DNA of 64,000 nt from Rotaria macrura (Eukaryota > Rotifera > Eurotatoria > Philodinida > Philodinidae), in contig OENT01000199.1 in the NCBI GenBank assembly GCA_900239685.1, positions 1 through 64,000 on the forward strand. The letters run 5' to 3'. The notes below the pieces were generated by a model. The model searched no databases. It saw only the letters and a program-made list of their open reading frames with translations, and had not been told where the DNA came from. The position numbers and the translations under genes were made by a program. This document shows, piece after piece, positions 48,164-61,170 of this stretch. Position 1 is the stretch's first letter. Each line of letters begins with the position of its first letter.

Positions 48164-51100
48164 ATGAATGACGATAACTTTCAAATGCTTATTTTTCTAA
48201 TTATTTTTCTTTTTTCAATAAATATAACAAATGGTATTGATGAAAATATGACCGATATTAATATAACATCAAATAATCATTCATTACCAATAGAAAAACT
48301 TTTAACTCAACAATATGATAATCGTCAAATAAAATTAAATCAAACAAATGATACTCGTCCATGGAAAAAATCAAATTCAATTGAAATATTAAAAAAAATT
48401 ATGGCTACATATCGACAACGTGCATCATTTAGTAATCGAGCATTGACAACAAACGAATCAACAAGTATGTTTCAATTTATTCTTCACTAGAATAGATTTT
48501 CTCGCATAGTCAAATACTTGTTCATTACGCTATCGAACATAACTACAATATTCATTATGTTTGAAATAGAAGTAGTTGCTTTCATACAAGGCTAGTTAAT
48601 CAGTTAGCATATTTTTCTTCTAGATAAATACTATCATTAGATATCAATCATTGATTTTCTTAACATCGACATATGTCGTGTAATGCTAATAATATATCTT
48701 TATATTTAGAAAAATTCTTGAGCTATTGAAATAGGATTTTTGTAATAAGTCACACATCTAGTTTTCCAAGAGCATAGAAACATATCATATCTTTGAACAA
48801 AAACTTGCTTTCTCGTTTACTCGATAATACATTGACTAGGAAAAATTTCAGGAACGTTTTTTCAATATGTCTAATTCTTATCACATGTGTATTTAGTCGA
48901 TGTTTGATTTCTATAAAAATAAACTATATGCATCGTAATCAACTGCCTATTTATTGATAGTATAAACATGAATCCATTTTAATAATGCATTCTATGCATT
49001 TCCAAAGTAAATAATTCATAAATTTTTCGAATTATTGATTGATTTCTATTCGTGAACTTGTCGAAACTCTTGAGTCGACTAATAGATACGTTGAAATCAA
49101 ACTTAATTAACATCGAGTGAGATATTTGATTGACAAATGATCATCGTTTCACTAAATCAATGATTGATTGACGTTGAGATTGATCAATAGAAATACAGAG
49201 AAAACGTTTTCACTCAACAGTAGATTAATGAACTTTTTGAAAAAGAAACTAATTGTATTTGTTGGTTTTTCTAAATTTATTTAGCTATCACAATAACACC
49301 AAATACAACAACAACAACAACAACAATGATGACGACTACAACATATTTGCCATTGACATCATCATTTCTTGGACGAGTTAAGTCAAAAGGTCAAACAACA
49401 AATCTCATAACAGAATCTCCGACAACATATTCCAATGTCGATGAAACAAGTATAAATATTGAATATATTTCAACAGCAACTATGTCAGCCATTCTATTAT
49501 ATTCATCATCAACATTGAAAACGAATGCATCATCGAATGCAACAATATTTGTTATTATACTTGTTAGTAGTTTTAGTGGTTTTCTTTTTCTTGCTCTTAT
49601 TTTTACATTCCTACTCAGGTAAAAATGAATCATTTTTACATTCTTGAAATTTTATTTTCCCATATATATAAATATATATATGTATTTAGACGACGCATAA
49701 GTATTGCTTATTTTAAATTACCTTGTATACATTCGTCATCGACAGCAAAAGATTCACGCGACAATACACCATTATCCCATTCACCAATTCATGGTAAGCA
49801 TAAACAGGATTAACGTTTTGTCTGTACTGGATTAGAATAACATTGTGTGATAGTTAGTGTTGTCTTTGTAAACTCGAATGACATTGATATCTAGTTCAAT
49901 AGTATAGCATAGTTAGAAATTTGTATATATATATATATATAATGGGTAGTGAACACTCATCTTTAGCTGATTCATTTGATACAGTTGATAGAACAATGAA
50001 TCGACGCAAGCATAATCGTCGACAAAGATTTTATTCAATAGCAATACGTAAACGTTATAAATCATCAAATTTAAAATATCAACAACGATTCGATAATAAT
50101 CTATCGACCATATCAAGTCATTTTTCAATTGTTTCATTATCGAAGGATATTTGTTATAGTAGGTTCTTATTGTTTTCATCTAGTGTTTCTCATATCTTCA
50201 TAAATATCCTCTGTTTTCGTTTTTGGTACTTAATGATAATATGCATGTACTCTGAATTTCTTGAATCTTGGAGATTTGTTTTTGGTTTAAAAATGAATCT
50301 ATGTTTTAAGAATTTTCTTACTCTTCGTCGTTTTTTTTTATCTAGGTAAATTCAGTGTACCCGAAGAATTTCCAGTTGAACAATTATATGATATTTATAT
50401 GCAAAAACATGCTCTAGATGATTTAGCTTTTGCCATCGAATTTAAAGTAAGTTGCAAGTATTCATTAATGTAATTAATTACTCTACACCTTAAGGTATTT
50501 GAATACGGATTATAGCTAAGCTGAGTGTTTAGATTTTCTAATGACAATGTGATGCTAAGAATAGAAACGTTTTAATTCTGTACCCATCGACATACATGCG
50601 TACATAATTCAATAGTATCTGCCAAAAAGAAGAGTACAAGAATGGTTCGATTCGATTTTTTTCTTATCATCCATCGGTTTGTTTTACAAATGTTGACAGA
50701 ACTTTACGACAAAGAGAACAAAGAACAATTAGATGAGAATAACTATGACATAGGAAAAACGTTTCATCCTACACATCTACATAGTTCAAACGGTAACCTA
50801 GAATATGATATGTAATTTGATTGTGGACTTCATATTTTTACTGACGAGTCGAGTCAATGTGCAACATATAGGTCATAACGAGCTATGAATGCCATGATAA
50901 GATTTCATGTCACTAACTTATTGTTGTCGAGATATAGTTACTTGTGAAAGTTTCAAATCTCTTGGGCTCAATGATTTGAAAATTTCACCATAAACTATTC
51001 TTGTCAAGGCCTTTCTCTGTGCAAAGTTTCAGATCAAAGTTCAGAACTCCGTTTTTTTCTAGTGCTCCTGGGGGGGGGGGCAGCACGACTTGGGGATTGA

Positions 51101-54100
51101 AAATTTCTTAAAAATACTATATTATCGACAACAATATAGAACCCACATGCTGCACATTGTCCCGATTCAAAAGCAATTTATCAGTTCGATGTGTTCCCTC
51201 ATAAGTTGTATTTTTGAGCAGGCAATCTTTAATTACGAACGTATGGATTCGAAGAAAACAGTTATTGTGTCGCACCCTTCGAAAGGATTGTTGAAGTTTG
51301 ACGGATAGAAATTCATGCATTCCTTCACTTTCTCTTCTCTAAAATAGTAGCATCCGATGAGAATATAAATGAACTTTTCGAACGTTCCAGTTCTAGACAA
51401 TCAAGTTCAATGTTTTGAAAAATGTGTCCCATGAGAAATCCAATATCTTCATGATTATTAAAAATAGATACATCATATTCTACATATCTGTGCTCGTATG
51501 GATTAGTAGTCATTTGATTTGTCGTATAATTTGTTTTTAGTTATGCGAAACGAGTAATGACGTGTTTCTTCCTTCACCTAATTATCGTCTACAAACAAAG
51601 ATTGTAGCTCACCAATAATCTATTCAAATTATTCACTTTTAAAATATCTCAAATTTTGTTTGTTTGAGTTATGAATATCACGTTGATTTTCAAAACTGAT
51701 AACTTGATTTACAAATAGTTCGTTTTACGTATCGAATATTTTGTTAGAAAGAAATTTGAACTCACTAAACGTAAAATACCTACATACGAAATGTCAATCA
51801 ATTGAAATTGTTCGAATAATTCTCGTGATTTCATAAGAAAAAAGCTTTTTCTTCTCAACGTTCCTCGTTGAAAATATTTACGTTGTATGTTTTTATTTTA
51901 TTTGTTTTATAGAGTATTCCTAATTTTGAGGAATTACCATGTATATCTGCAACTCGATCTATAGTCTCATCGAAGAATCGTTTTCTTAATATTTTACCTA
52001 TTGATGCAACGCGAGTTATTCTTAGTTTATTAAATGATGATCCAGCAACAGATTATATCAATGGCAATTACATATCGGTTCGTTAGTTACACATAAATTT
52101 ATCTTTGATTTTTCTTCTAATCAATATGAATCTTTTTACATTCTATTACAGGGTTATAAATGTTCAAATAAATTTATTGCAACACAAGGTTGTTTTGTTT
52201 TCGAATCTATTCTCACGAATCTATCGATCTAGTTAATTATAATTTTAGGTCCAAAAGCAGATACATGCGAAGATCTATGGCGTATGATATGGGAACTTAA
52301 AATAAAATCTGTTGTGATGTTAACAAATGTTATTGAAGGAGCATCACGCATGGTAGATAGATTTTCACCGAAAAAAAAACTCCTTTTTTTTTACTTTATG
52401 TTACATTTTGATGGTTTAATTTTTAATAGACAAAATGTCATCAATACTGGCCTGAACTTGGTCAAGCAATCACCTATGGTTCATATCGTATTACATGTGT
52501 AGATATAGTATCGATAGGTGATTATGATAAACGTTACTTTCAATTACTTAAAGTAAGCGATGCATAAATAGAAGAGAAAATCAAAAGACAACATCGAATT
52601 GTTCATATTTGTCTTTAAGATTAATAGAAACGAAGAACTATCTTCACCTTCTCCAACATCGATTGTTCCTATTGATGATGCTGTATCTTTATCAACAATA
52701 AGTTCAATAAATGATGATCAACAATCACGACTTGTTATTCAATATCACTATACTCAATGGAAAGATATGGATGTTCCAAGTGATTCTCATACGTTACTTC
52801 ATTTAATTCATGAAGTTAATGACCAAACAACTCCTGAACAATATCCTATTGTTGTTCATTGCACGTAAGAAAATAGTTTCTATTGTAAAACATATGATTT
52901 TTATAATACTTTTCATAGAGCTGGTGTTGGTCGTACGGGTACTTATATTGCAATAGATGCGATGATCGATAAAATAAAACAAGAAGGCAAAATTGATATC
53001 TATAATTTTGTATTACAAATGCGGCGTGAACGTAGTTTAATGGTACAAACAGTGGTATGTGTTATCAATATGAAAAAAAAAAACTGAATAAAAATTTCGA
53101 TAACACTAAGACGAAACATTTTGATACGATAGAGCGTATCAACAATGGACAAAGAAGAATGATCGTTGAATGCAAAATTTAGAAACATTCGAAAAATAAA
53201 TGACGATAGTTCGAACTTGACATTTGATCTGTAGAGTGTCGTCACTATTGTCTGTGTGAATGAGAATAAGAATAACTTTTATACAACAATTGAGTATGTT
53301 TTCTCATAGGATCGTTTGTTATTTTTATTATCATTGTCAAAAATTAATGATCAACACATGTATCTTAACATAGATAGGAAAAAAAACAAAACTTCATCTA
53401 ATTAGCCATATCGTGTGTTTAGATATTAATTAATAGAAACGTAATTATATGATCACCATATTTACTTTTTTGTTTTTCATAGAGACAATATGTTTTTATA
53501 TATCGATCAATACTTGAATATTATCTATATGGAAGTACAAGAATCGAAGCAAATAAATTTCGATCAACATATACGAATTTAAAAAAAAATAAACAACAAC
53601 TGTTAATTACGGAATATAATGTACGTAGAAAAATGACTGATATGTGAATTCAATCTATTTTGTTTTATCGTTATTTAGAAATTATCATTATTACCTGTTG
53701 AAAATATTTCACAACGTGACGCATATTTATCAGATAATATTGATAAAAATCGACATCCTCAAATAGTACCATGTAAGATTTCATATTTTTAATTTGATAT
53801 GCCTCGTTAGTTATTATACAAATTTTCCTTAATGGTACTGTAATTCATCGATAGTTCTTTGAATTTTACGTTTATCTATTTTCTACCACGAATCAACTCT
53901 GTATTGAATATGTTATGTTTGTTGAAACAAAACATATTTTGCACTCTACAATATACTTAAGCGCCTGTCTGTAAAAATCATTAGTGAATTAAATACGATT
54001 TTTTCCACTTTCTCTTGTGTTCGGACTACTCAAAAGTTTATGAGAACAGCTCAATGCATAGAAATGATAACGTACTTACTCGTCCGATAGCGCACAGTTT

Positions 54101-56161
54101 GTTGGACAAGTCGATATCTTCTATTTCGATATAATATACTAAAAAAAACGACTATTTGTATTCTGTCTAGATGATCGTAATCGTGTCTGTTTAAGTCGTA
54201 TACTTGGACATCCATATATAAATGCATCCTTTGTAGAGGTAAGATTCAATGTTCTGATAAAGAATTAAAATAGCACATAAATTCTTATGAAATACTATTA
54301 GGGTTATTCTCATGATTGCTCGTTTATTATAACTCAAGATCCACTATCAGAGACTATACATGAATTTTGGCGAATGTTTATTGAACATGATTCCAATTGT
54401 ATTGTACAATTACATACAATAAGTGATGTAAGTTGATTTCATTTAAGCATATGAATGTAAAACATCATGTTTTTTGTAGTCATCTCCAAAATGTCCAATC
54501 TACTATCCGAATGATTTTGATACAACAATGAAAATTGGTTCAACAACATTATTGAAATTACTACAAAAAGAATTGATACAAGAAAAAATGATCATCAGAG
54601 AATTATGTTTAACAGATACACGTGAAGCATTATCGAAAACGATTTATCATTTTGAATATCTTCTACCCATAAGTACAAATGATGAATCTGAGAATGGACA
54701 ATGTCTTCCAAGTATTTTAACAAATAGTTTATTCGATTTCATTGGTTATATTAATAAACGACAACATACAACTAATCATGATCGATATATTACTGTACAT
54801 TGTGGGTATGTCATTTTGATGAACGTTTTTAACACGAATAATAAATAGTTCCTTGTATTTCATGGTCGAGTTGATCTGACAGAATGTGAGAATGACATTA
54901 TTAGGATAGTTTCTTTTTTCTCTGTACTATTTTTAATGATCAACTTTTATTTCAACACATCATCAATGTCTAGGTTAGTTTGATAATAACAAAAGGGTCA
55001 CTAATTATTGATTATTAGCGTATATCTTTGATTATATATGAAGCTAGATGGATATATCCAGGGTGTGCATCAATCTATGCATTCTCGGACAAAATTGTTG
55101 GATATCAAACAGCTGTTCCAGCTGTCATTGATACCGTCATTTTTAAGACGACTAACAGCGACGACGAAATCTATTTTAGATTTGATAACATTCGTGTAAT
55201 TCATTTTTGATTCTTCGTAATGGTTAACTGAATGTTCGAATGACATAATTGTTCGTCTTTTTAAATCGATATTTTAATTGATAACATCATCTGGTCATCT
55301 GACGTATTTATCAAAGGGAATTCTCGTATGAGAAGGTTAGAAGTAATTGATTATGCTTCATCCCACAAATATCATTACGACAGATGGGTGGATAATCGAG
55401 ATCGTGATGACATACTACTTCGATAGTAGTTGTTTCTATGAAACGAAGACTTTTAGACCATTGAGTTGATTGAATCGACTATACGATAGGGTTTTTCTAT
55501 TGTAAGTTGATAAACTTAGCAATCTACATGGGTGATATTAGTATTTGATAAAAAACAAAAAGTAATTTCCGCTCGAACAAAATATGACTTGCTAATCTTC
55601 TATTTCTTAGTCTGATAGTGACATTTGATATTAACATTTTAGCTTGACAGAAATACCTCGATTTCCGTAAAAAAATAAACAAATCTGATTAGACAAGTAG
55701 GAATTTGCCACTTTCGGTCTTGTAGTATTCGTTTTGAATAACGAAAAGTTTTAGAAGATTTATCTTGTCTATTTTACATATATTCATTCATTTTCGTTTT
55801 ATTGATATTCATTAGAAATGGTGGTCCATCTTGTTCTCTATTTTGTATGTGTGTTATTTTATTGGATCAATTGAAAAATGAACATGCTGTTGATATATTT
55901 CAACGTGTACGTGCCTTACAACGACAACGTGTTTCTATGATTATATCTCTTGTATGTATTCTAAACTCTTGGATGTTTATTGATGAATTTAAAATGATTT
56001 CATTTCGTTTTTAGGCTCAATATGAATATCTCTACGAAATGATATTAAAATTTTTAGAAGAATCTTTTGATCTTGCCGCAGCTAAATCTTCTCCGTCATT
56101 AAACAACAGTGTGTATGATAACAATATGATTGATCACGAAGATCTTCATGATCGCCTTTAA
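48164..56161 (+). CDS. Receptor-type protein tyrosine phosphatase, tandem domains
   Basis: Eighteen exons add up in phase to about 976 residues: 48164-48464, 49285-49618, 49690-49793, 49913-50158, 50346-50446, 51913-52077, 52152-52188, 52249-52352, 52430-52552, 52620-52864, 52919-53054, 53483-53620, 53679-53772, 54171-54238, 54302-54427, 54480-54805, 55816-55951, 56015-56161. A signal peptide starts the protein. The ectodomain is short and Thr/Ser/Asn-rich with N-glycosylation sites and no recognisable domain. One membrane helix ([20 protein letters not shown]) follows near residue 190. Domain 1 has [31 protein letters not shown], the active-site loop [11 protein letters not shown] (Cys about 586) and a [16 protein letters not shown]-loop. 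Its WPD loop reads WKD. Domain 2 has [14 protein letters not shown] and [14 protein letters not shown], but its loop is HCGNGGPS. The Arg is missing, so it should be inactive. It dephosphorylates phosphotyrosine at the plasma membrane. The short ectodomain resembles the RPTP alpha/epsilon layout. Confidence 0.92.
50447..51912 (+). other. Long intron in the receptor phosphatase
   Basis: This 1.47 kb intron joins phase-0 exons (FAIEFK to SIPNFEELP). It contains an 11-base G run (51070-51080) between short complementary flanks (GTGCTCC and AGCAC). Otherwise it is AT-rich. Confidence 0.7.
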
Positions 56162-56452
56162 AAATCTTTCTACCAGCCCATTTTCTAGTCTTTGTGAAAT
56201 GTTGTTTTTCTTCTTTTGTTTTTCGTTTCTTGCTTTCGTCTTATCCAGATAATCTTTCTCTATCTCGTTGCCTTATCAATCTCATATCTATTTGTATATT
56301 CGAATAATTGTTTTTTCAAAAAAAAAGAAAAGAAAAGAATTTATATAATACTTCAACAAAATAACAAAAACCCAAATCTTTATTCTTTTTTGCTTTTGAA
56401 AATATTTGGCGTCCAAAAAGAAAAAGTATATAATTCAGTTGAATGAATATTA

Positions 56453-56458
56453 AATAAA
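56453..56458 (+). terminator. AATAAA poly(A) signal of the receptor phosphatase
   Basis: The hexamer lies about 290 bases after the stop, in front of an A-rich run. The site lies 44 bases before the convergent carboxypeptidase stop, so the two 3' UTRs probably meet or overlap. Confidence 0.5.
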
Positions 56459-56501
56459 ACTATTACAAAAAAAAAAAGAATATCTTTCTTGTTGTTTTAC
56501 T

Positions 56502-59325
56502 TCATAGAGATTTGGGTTGTGTAGATAAGAATCGTTCAAGTAAATTAAGCATTACACGTGGTTGATCATATGGTACCATATGACCAGCATTACGAATAGT
56601 TGCAAGATAAAATCGATTCTGATTTGCTGTTTTTATATAACCAGCTATTTCAGCATCACTATCGTTCACTTTCCAGACGATTCTTTGTGCTTGACGAAGT
56701 TCATTAGTACCAATCCAATTCAGTTGATTGACCCATTCCATTGTTAATGGTACAGCAATTATAATATCTAATTGACCATTATAGATCATAACACTATAGT
56801 TTGCATTTGCTATAGCTGCTATTTTCCAGGCCATGCTTTGCATCTAGAAGAAATTTCGTTTTATATGTGTACTATAAAATTAACCAATAGTGCAATGTTT
56901 TTCTTTTGTCGACAGGCAAATGTTCGAGTGGTGTGAATAATTGAAATTACTAATTCATTGAATACTAACCAAATAAGACATGTTAGTACGATCAACTAGA
57001 AGATGATAGTAACAGTTGTTGTATTACAGATAAACGGATGTTTTCTCAGCACGATGACCAATGACAATTTTCTATTATATAACAGTAACTACTGTGTCTT
57101 TGGAATATCTGTAAAATATTCTATGAAATACACGTGACAGATTCTAATAAATGGAAAGAAACTTTTTCACATCGAATCTTGCCTTCAAAGAAAAAGTGTA
57201 GTCATAAATATAGTTCAAGAATTTCCTCTTCTATTCAAGAGATGACATCGAGTATAAGTGGCTTCGATTATTGACTATTCAATGAACTAGTTCAGAGTAA
57301 AACATATTCTGCAGCGTCTATCTAACTCATCATCAATCGGTAATCAAACACGAAACTGAATTCGAACGATTTGTAACGTTTCATGAAAGATTACATTTCG
57401 AATTGTACGTAGAGAAGGAAATAACAATTGATCAGAAAGATTTCGATTATCACGTTGGTGAATCAACGAACTTTAACTCTCTTTCGTGTCCTAGAAATCT
57501 TGATTGGATGATAGTTATGAATGATGAGGATGGAAATGATTGTTATAATCATTAGAATGCTATCGATACGAACTGAAACTATGACTAGATATATATAATC
57601 TATGTCGTGTCTAAAATGATACTACATTTGTGACGAAGACTTGGATAGTATGAGAGTTCCTTTTTCGACACTTTTGAGTAAATTATATAGAATGTGACTA
57701 CGTAGGATGAATTATACTCTTACCATATCATTAAGTAACATTTTTTCCACAATCTCACTTTGATTGCCGTACGGTAAATTACCAACATGAATCTGTTTTC
57801 GTCGTTCAGGATGAGTAATAAATGATACGAAATAGCCTTGATCTTCAGGAGCATTGGTTGATAAATAATTGAAATAATTTTTTATTCCAGTTATATTATA
57901 GAAATAAGATGTTGTATTAAGAAGATCACCATTGAGAAGAGCATCGAATAGATGGAATGCATCTAAATATCGTTGTTCTTCAATAGCATAACGCATCAAT
58001 GCTGTTTGTAAATCTACATAAACTTTTTGAGTTTGATCAATAAGACCAATCTATACGTAAAGAGAATGATAATCGATTAATTATGTCAGAATTTCTTCGT
58101 TAGTAATTTAGAATTGTAATTTGAATCTTGTCAAAAAAGTAGACATAATCAGAGATATGCGAAATTAAAACTAACTATTCTATTCAGAACTAATAATACT
58201 TACACCATGTGTTCGTACCTAGATGAATTCGATATGGATGTTATCGACTAAAATCTTCTCATTGAAATCGAATAATAGTTAGAAAAATAGGAAAAAATCT
58301 CGTTTACTGGTACATTCTATACAGTTTCTCAAATATTCAGACAAATCAAAATTGACGGTTAACACAGTTCTAGTTTATTGACTACGTGAGTCCAACATCA
58401 CTAGAATAGAATTCTGTGAATATTGAGATGAGACATTTACCATAGTAAACTAGTATAATGTCGAATAGAAAAACAAATTTCTATCTTACCTGATAAAGAA
58501 AATCACCATACATATATTGATTCATGGGATCACATAGTCCATTTCCAATCGTCATACCTTTTAAATTAATTTTAATTTTTACTCTGGGATTTTGATTTTC
58601 AACATGAATTCTATAGGTTATTGAAGGTACATATTTTCCACCATAACTTTCTCCAGCGACATAGAATGGATTCGCTTGATAATCTGTGAAAATTTGAAAG
58701 AATTGTGTTAATGCTGAATAAAGATCACGTGCAACATCTTCTTGTGTACGTGCATAACCTTCTTCATTCGATGTAAAACTATAACCGGTTCCAACAGGAT
58801 TATCAATAAAAATTAAATGATAGTTTTTGTTCCATGTTATTTGACGTAATTGTATATTACCATTAGCATCAATATAAATAGGACCGATTTCTGTAAATAA
58901 TGCAAATAATGATGATGAACCTGGACCACCTTGTAGCCAAAGTATTATTGGTGTGTCGGATTTATTATTTTCATTTTGTGCAGGAAAAAACCAAAAGAAC
59001 ATATTCGAATTATATTCTTTGTTAACAGTTAAATAACCTGAAAATGATTGTTGTCTGAATGGTAATAATTCAACCGAACTAGAAAATAAATAATTAATAT
59101 ATGAATGAAAGGAAAATATCTAAACGAAATAAACCTTAGTTGTTTTGCTTCTTCAATTTTATCTTGTTCAATATAAGGTGTAAGAAATAAGGGTTCACCA
59201 GGATCATCCGTTACTTTCAGATGAGTTATTTTGCCTGTTGAACAAAATCGACGGAATGGACCCTGATATCCGTTTGTAGTATATAATGTAGATAAACCAA
59301 GAATAGCCATCAAGAATATATCCAT
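56502..59325 (-). CDS. Serine carboxypeptidase, S10 family (CPVL-like)
   Basis: It removes C-terminal amino acids from peptides in lysosomes or after secretion. Four exons (59325-59135, 59078-58490, 58050-57724, 56843-56502) join in phase and give about 482 residues, the usual family length. A signal peptide (MDIFLMAILGLSTLYTTNG) is followed by GYLTVNKEYNSNMFFWFFPA, the substrate-binding WLQGGPGSSSLF, and NPVGTGYSF. The nucleophile is in GESYGGKYVP, the catalytic Asp in YNGQLDIIIA and the catalytic His in NAGHMVPYDQP, so the triad is intact. The N-terminal part resembles vitellogenic carboxypeptidase-like proteins. It is divergent from the PUSL1-like gene with 73 bases between starts. An acceptor-like TTTCTCTAAG lies two bases before the ATG. 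Confidence 0.93.
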
Positions 59326-59398
59326 CTCTTAGAGAAATAATACAAAAAGAAAATAAAAATTGAAATTATCATATAATATATATTCATTTTAGATAGAA
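59326..59398. promoter_or_regulatory. Compact divergent promoter region
   Basis: Only 73 bases separate the start codons of the carboxypeptidase (minus) and the PUSL1-like gene (plus). The interval is nearly all A and T. Each side ends in a pyrimidine-rich AG close to its ATG: TTCATTTTAG at 59383-59392 on plus, TTTCTCTAAG at 59328-59337 on minus. This fits trans-spliced mRNAs sharing one small promoter, by inference. Confidence 0.5.
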
Positions 59399-60447
59399 AT
59401 GCGTATCCTTGTATATCTATGCTATCGAGGATACGGCATAAAGGGAACATTTTCTGCATTAAATAAATCACCATCATCAACTACTTTTCTTCAGGATATT
59501 CTTGAAAAAGCTATACTTCGTTTTTGTCCAGCACGACGACCAAAAATATTACTTTCAACATATACAGAATGTAATGTACATTCATTATGTAACACAGCCG
59601 TAACTATTTCAATTTTCTACCAATAAATAATTCAGTCTATTTTGTTTTTAAATAGACAATCGATTTTGAATTACCAGGTAAACAAAAATTGGGTGTAGGC
59701 GAATTGAATATTCCCTGGTTTAAATATAATCTCAATCGAATTTTTATTGAGACGAATCGAACCATGCGTCTTACTGATGCACGCTTTGTTCATGATGCAT
59801 TTGAACCTAAACTAGCCGCTATACATCGAACGTATCTATATCGTTTTATAGTAAGTGATGATTTTCCTTTACTAGTTTTCTTCAAAAAAATTAAGAATCT
59901 CTTCTTCAAGACAGATCCATCAATAACAGTAATGGAACAACCATTGAGTACTTATTTATCAACACCAATCTCTGTGTCATTACTTCTTTCAGCTATATCT
60001 CTTGTTCATAATCGTTTAATTGATTATTCATTATTCACATTGCCGGAAGCTCGTCGTCTAACAAAAGACACTCATCGTATTGTAGGAATAGAATTAATCG
60101 AAGCGCCAAGTTTATTTTCAAATTTAAAGTCAAAATCATCGACAAGTTTTTGTCTTCAATTAACATGCACGAATTTTCTCTATCAAATGGTACGACATTT
60201 AACAACAGAACTCATTCAAGTAGCACAAGGACATATCACACTTGAACAATTCGAAAAGAAATTAAATCCAGCAAATGAAAATTTTTTAATCACTAATGAA
60301 GATAAACTTCTAGATATTAATGGTCTTTATCTACAAAATGTGATGTATGACGAACAAGATTTTCAACGTTATGTTACATATACCACATTAACAACAAAGA
60401 AAACTGCGATATATCCGTTGGCTCCTATTGTGACCGGAGAAGAATAA
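59399..60447 (+). CDS. tRNA pseudouridine synthase-like protein (PUSL1/TruA family)
   Basis: Two exons, 59399-59599 and 59656-60447, join in phase 0 and give 330 residues. The N-terminus MRILVYLCYRGYGIKGTFSA matches the opening strand of TruA/PUSL1. Later HRTYLYRFIVSDDFPL and FLYQMVRHLTTELIQVAQG match the conserved YLYR and LYRQVRRM blocks. The family converts uridine to pseudouridine in tRNA, and PUSL1 is the mitochondrial branch. The catalytic loop, normally S-R-T-D-A-G-V-H, here reads STYTECNVHSL: the Arg is replaced and the catalytic Asp is Glu. The fold seems complete and the frame open, so it is not an obvious pseudogene, but enzymatic activity is doubtful. AATAAA follows 32 bases after the stop. 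Confidence 0.82.
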
Positions 60448-60479
60448 TACTGTAGTTTGTTTTTTATTTCAAAAAAAAC

Positions 60480-60485
60480 AATAAA
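60480..60485 (+). terminator. AATAAA poly(A) signal of the PUSL1-like gene
   Basis: A perfect hexamer 32 bases after the TAA at 60445-60447, following an A-rich run. Confidence 0.55.
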
Positions 60486-61170
60486 ACGACTCATCTATCA
60501 AATTAATTGAAGTGAAAAGGATGGATTTCTGCCTACAAAATGTATGATTTTTAGCATGAAAGATCAATTATAACAATGTGTCTGTCAAATTTTGTAAAAG
60601 TTTGCAATCTTGTCTCCTGTATGTGTTTGACTCGAAGTGACGTGAAATGCACATACAGAACTACTTTTTAGCTTACTCTAAGAGTGTAGGTGAGCACAAT
60701 CATATAATAGATCCCGTTTATCCTTGACTAATGAACATGAACATCTGTGACGTACACTAATAACCATTCCAGTCAATCTTCCACATAACATACTCGTAGG
60801 CGAGAAAGTTTATTCCCATCCTGCTTACATGTAAGTTAAGTCCTATGCACTGATTGCATCTTTGAAAATTAAAAATTCTTTCTCTATTCGTCCCTTCTCG
60901 AACAAGGTACAGTAACATCATTAATCCACAGATGTTTTTATTACAAATGTAAACAGGAAATTTACTTCATTCTGTTGCACGAATGATACTGGAGGCTTGG
61001 TATGAATAAAAGAAAATTTTTAATAGAAACAATGAAACATCATGAAAATCTTTATTAGATGAAGACGATGTTACATGATTAAATATTATTTCTCACATAT
61101 GTTCAAAACTTAAGATTTAATTTAGAAGTAATTTCAATTTCATGACGAAACAATTTTAATCATCGTACAG
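60486..61170. other. Non-coding spacer
   Basis: No gene is supported. Any upstream exons of the possible gene at 61.2 kb should be here, but none could be joined with confidence. Confidence 0.4.
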
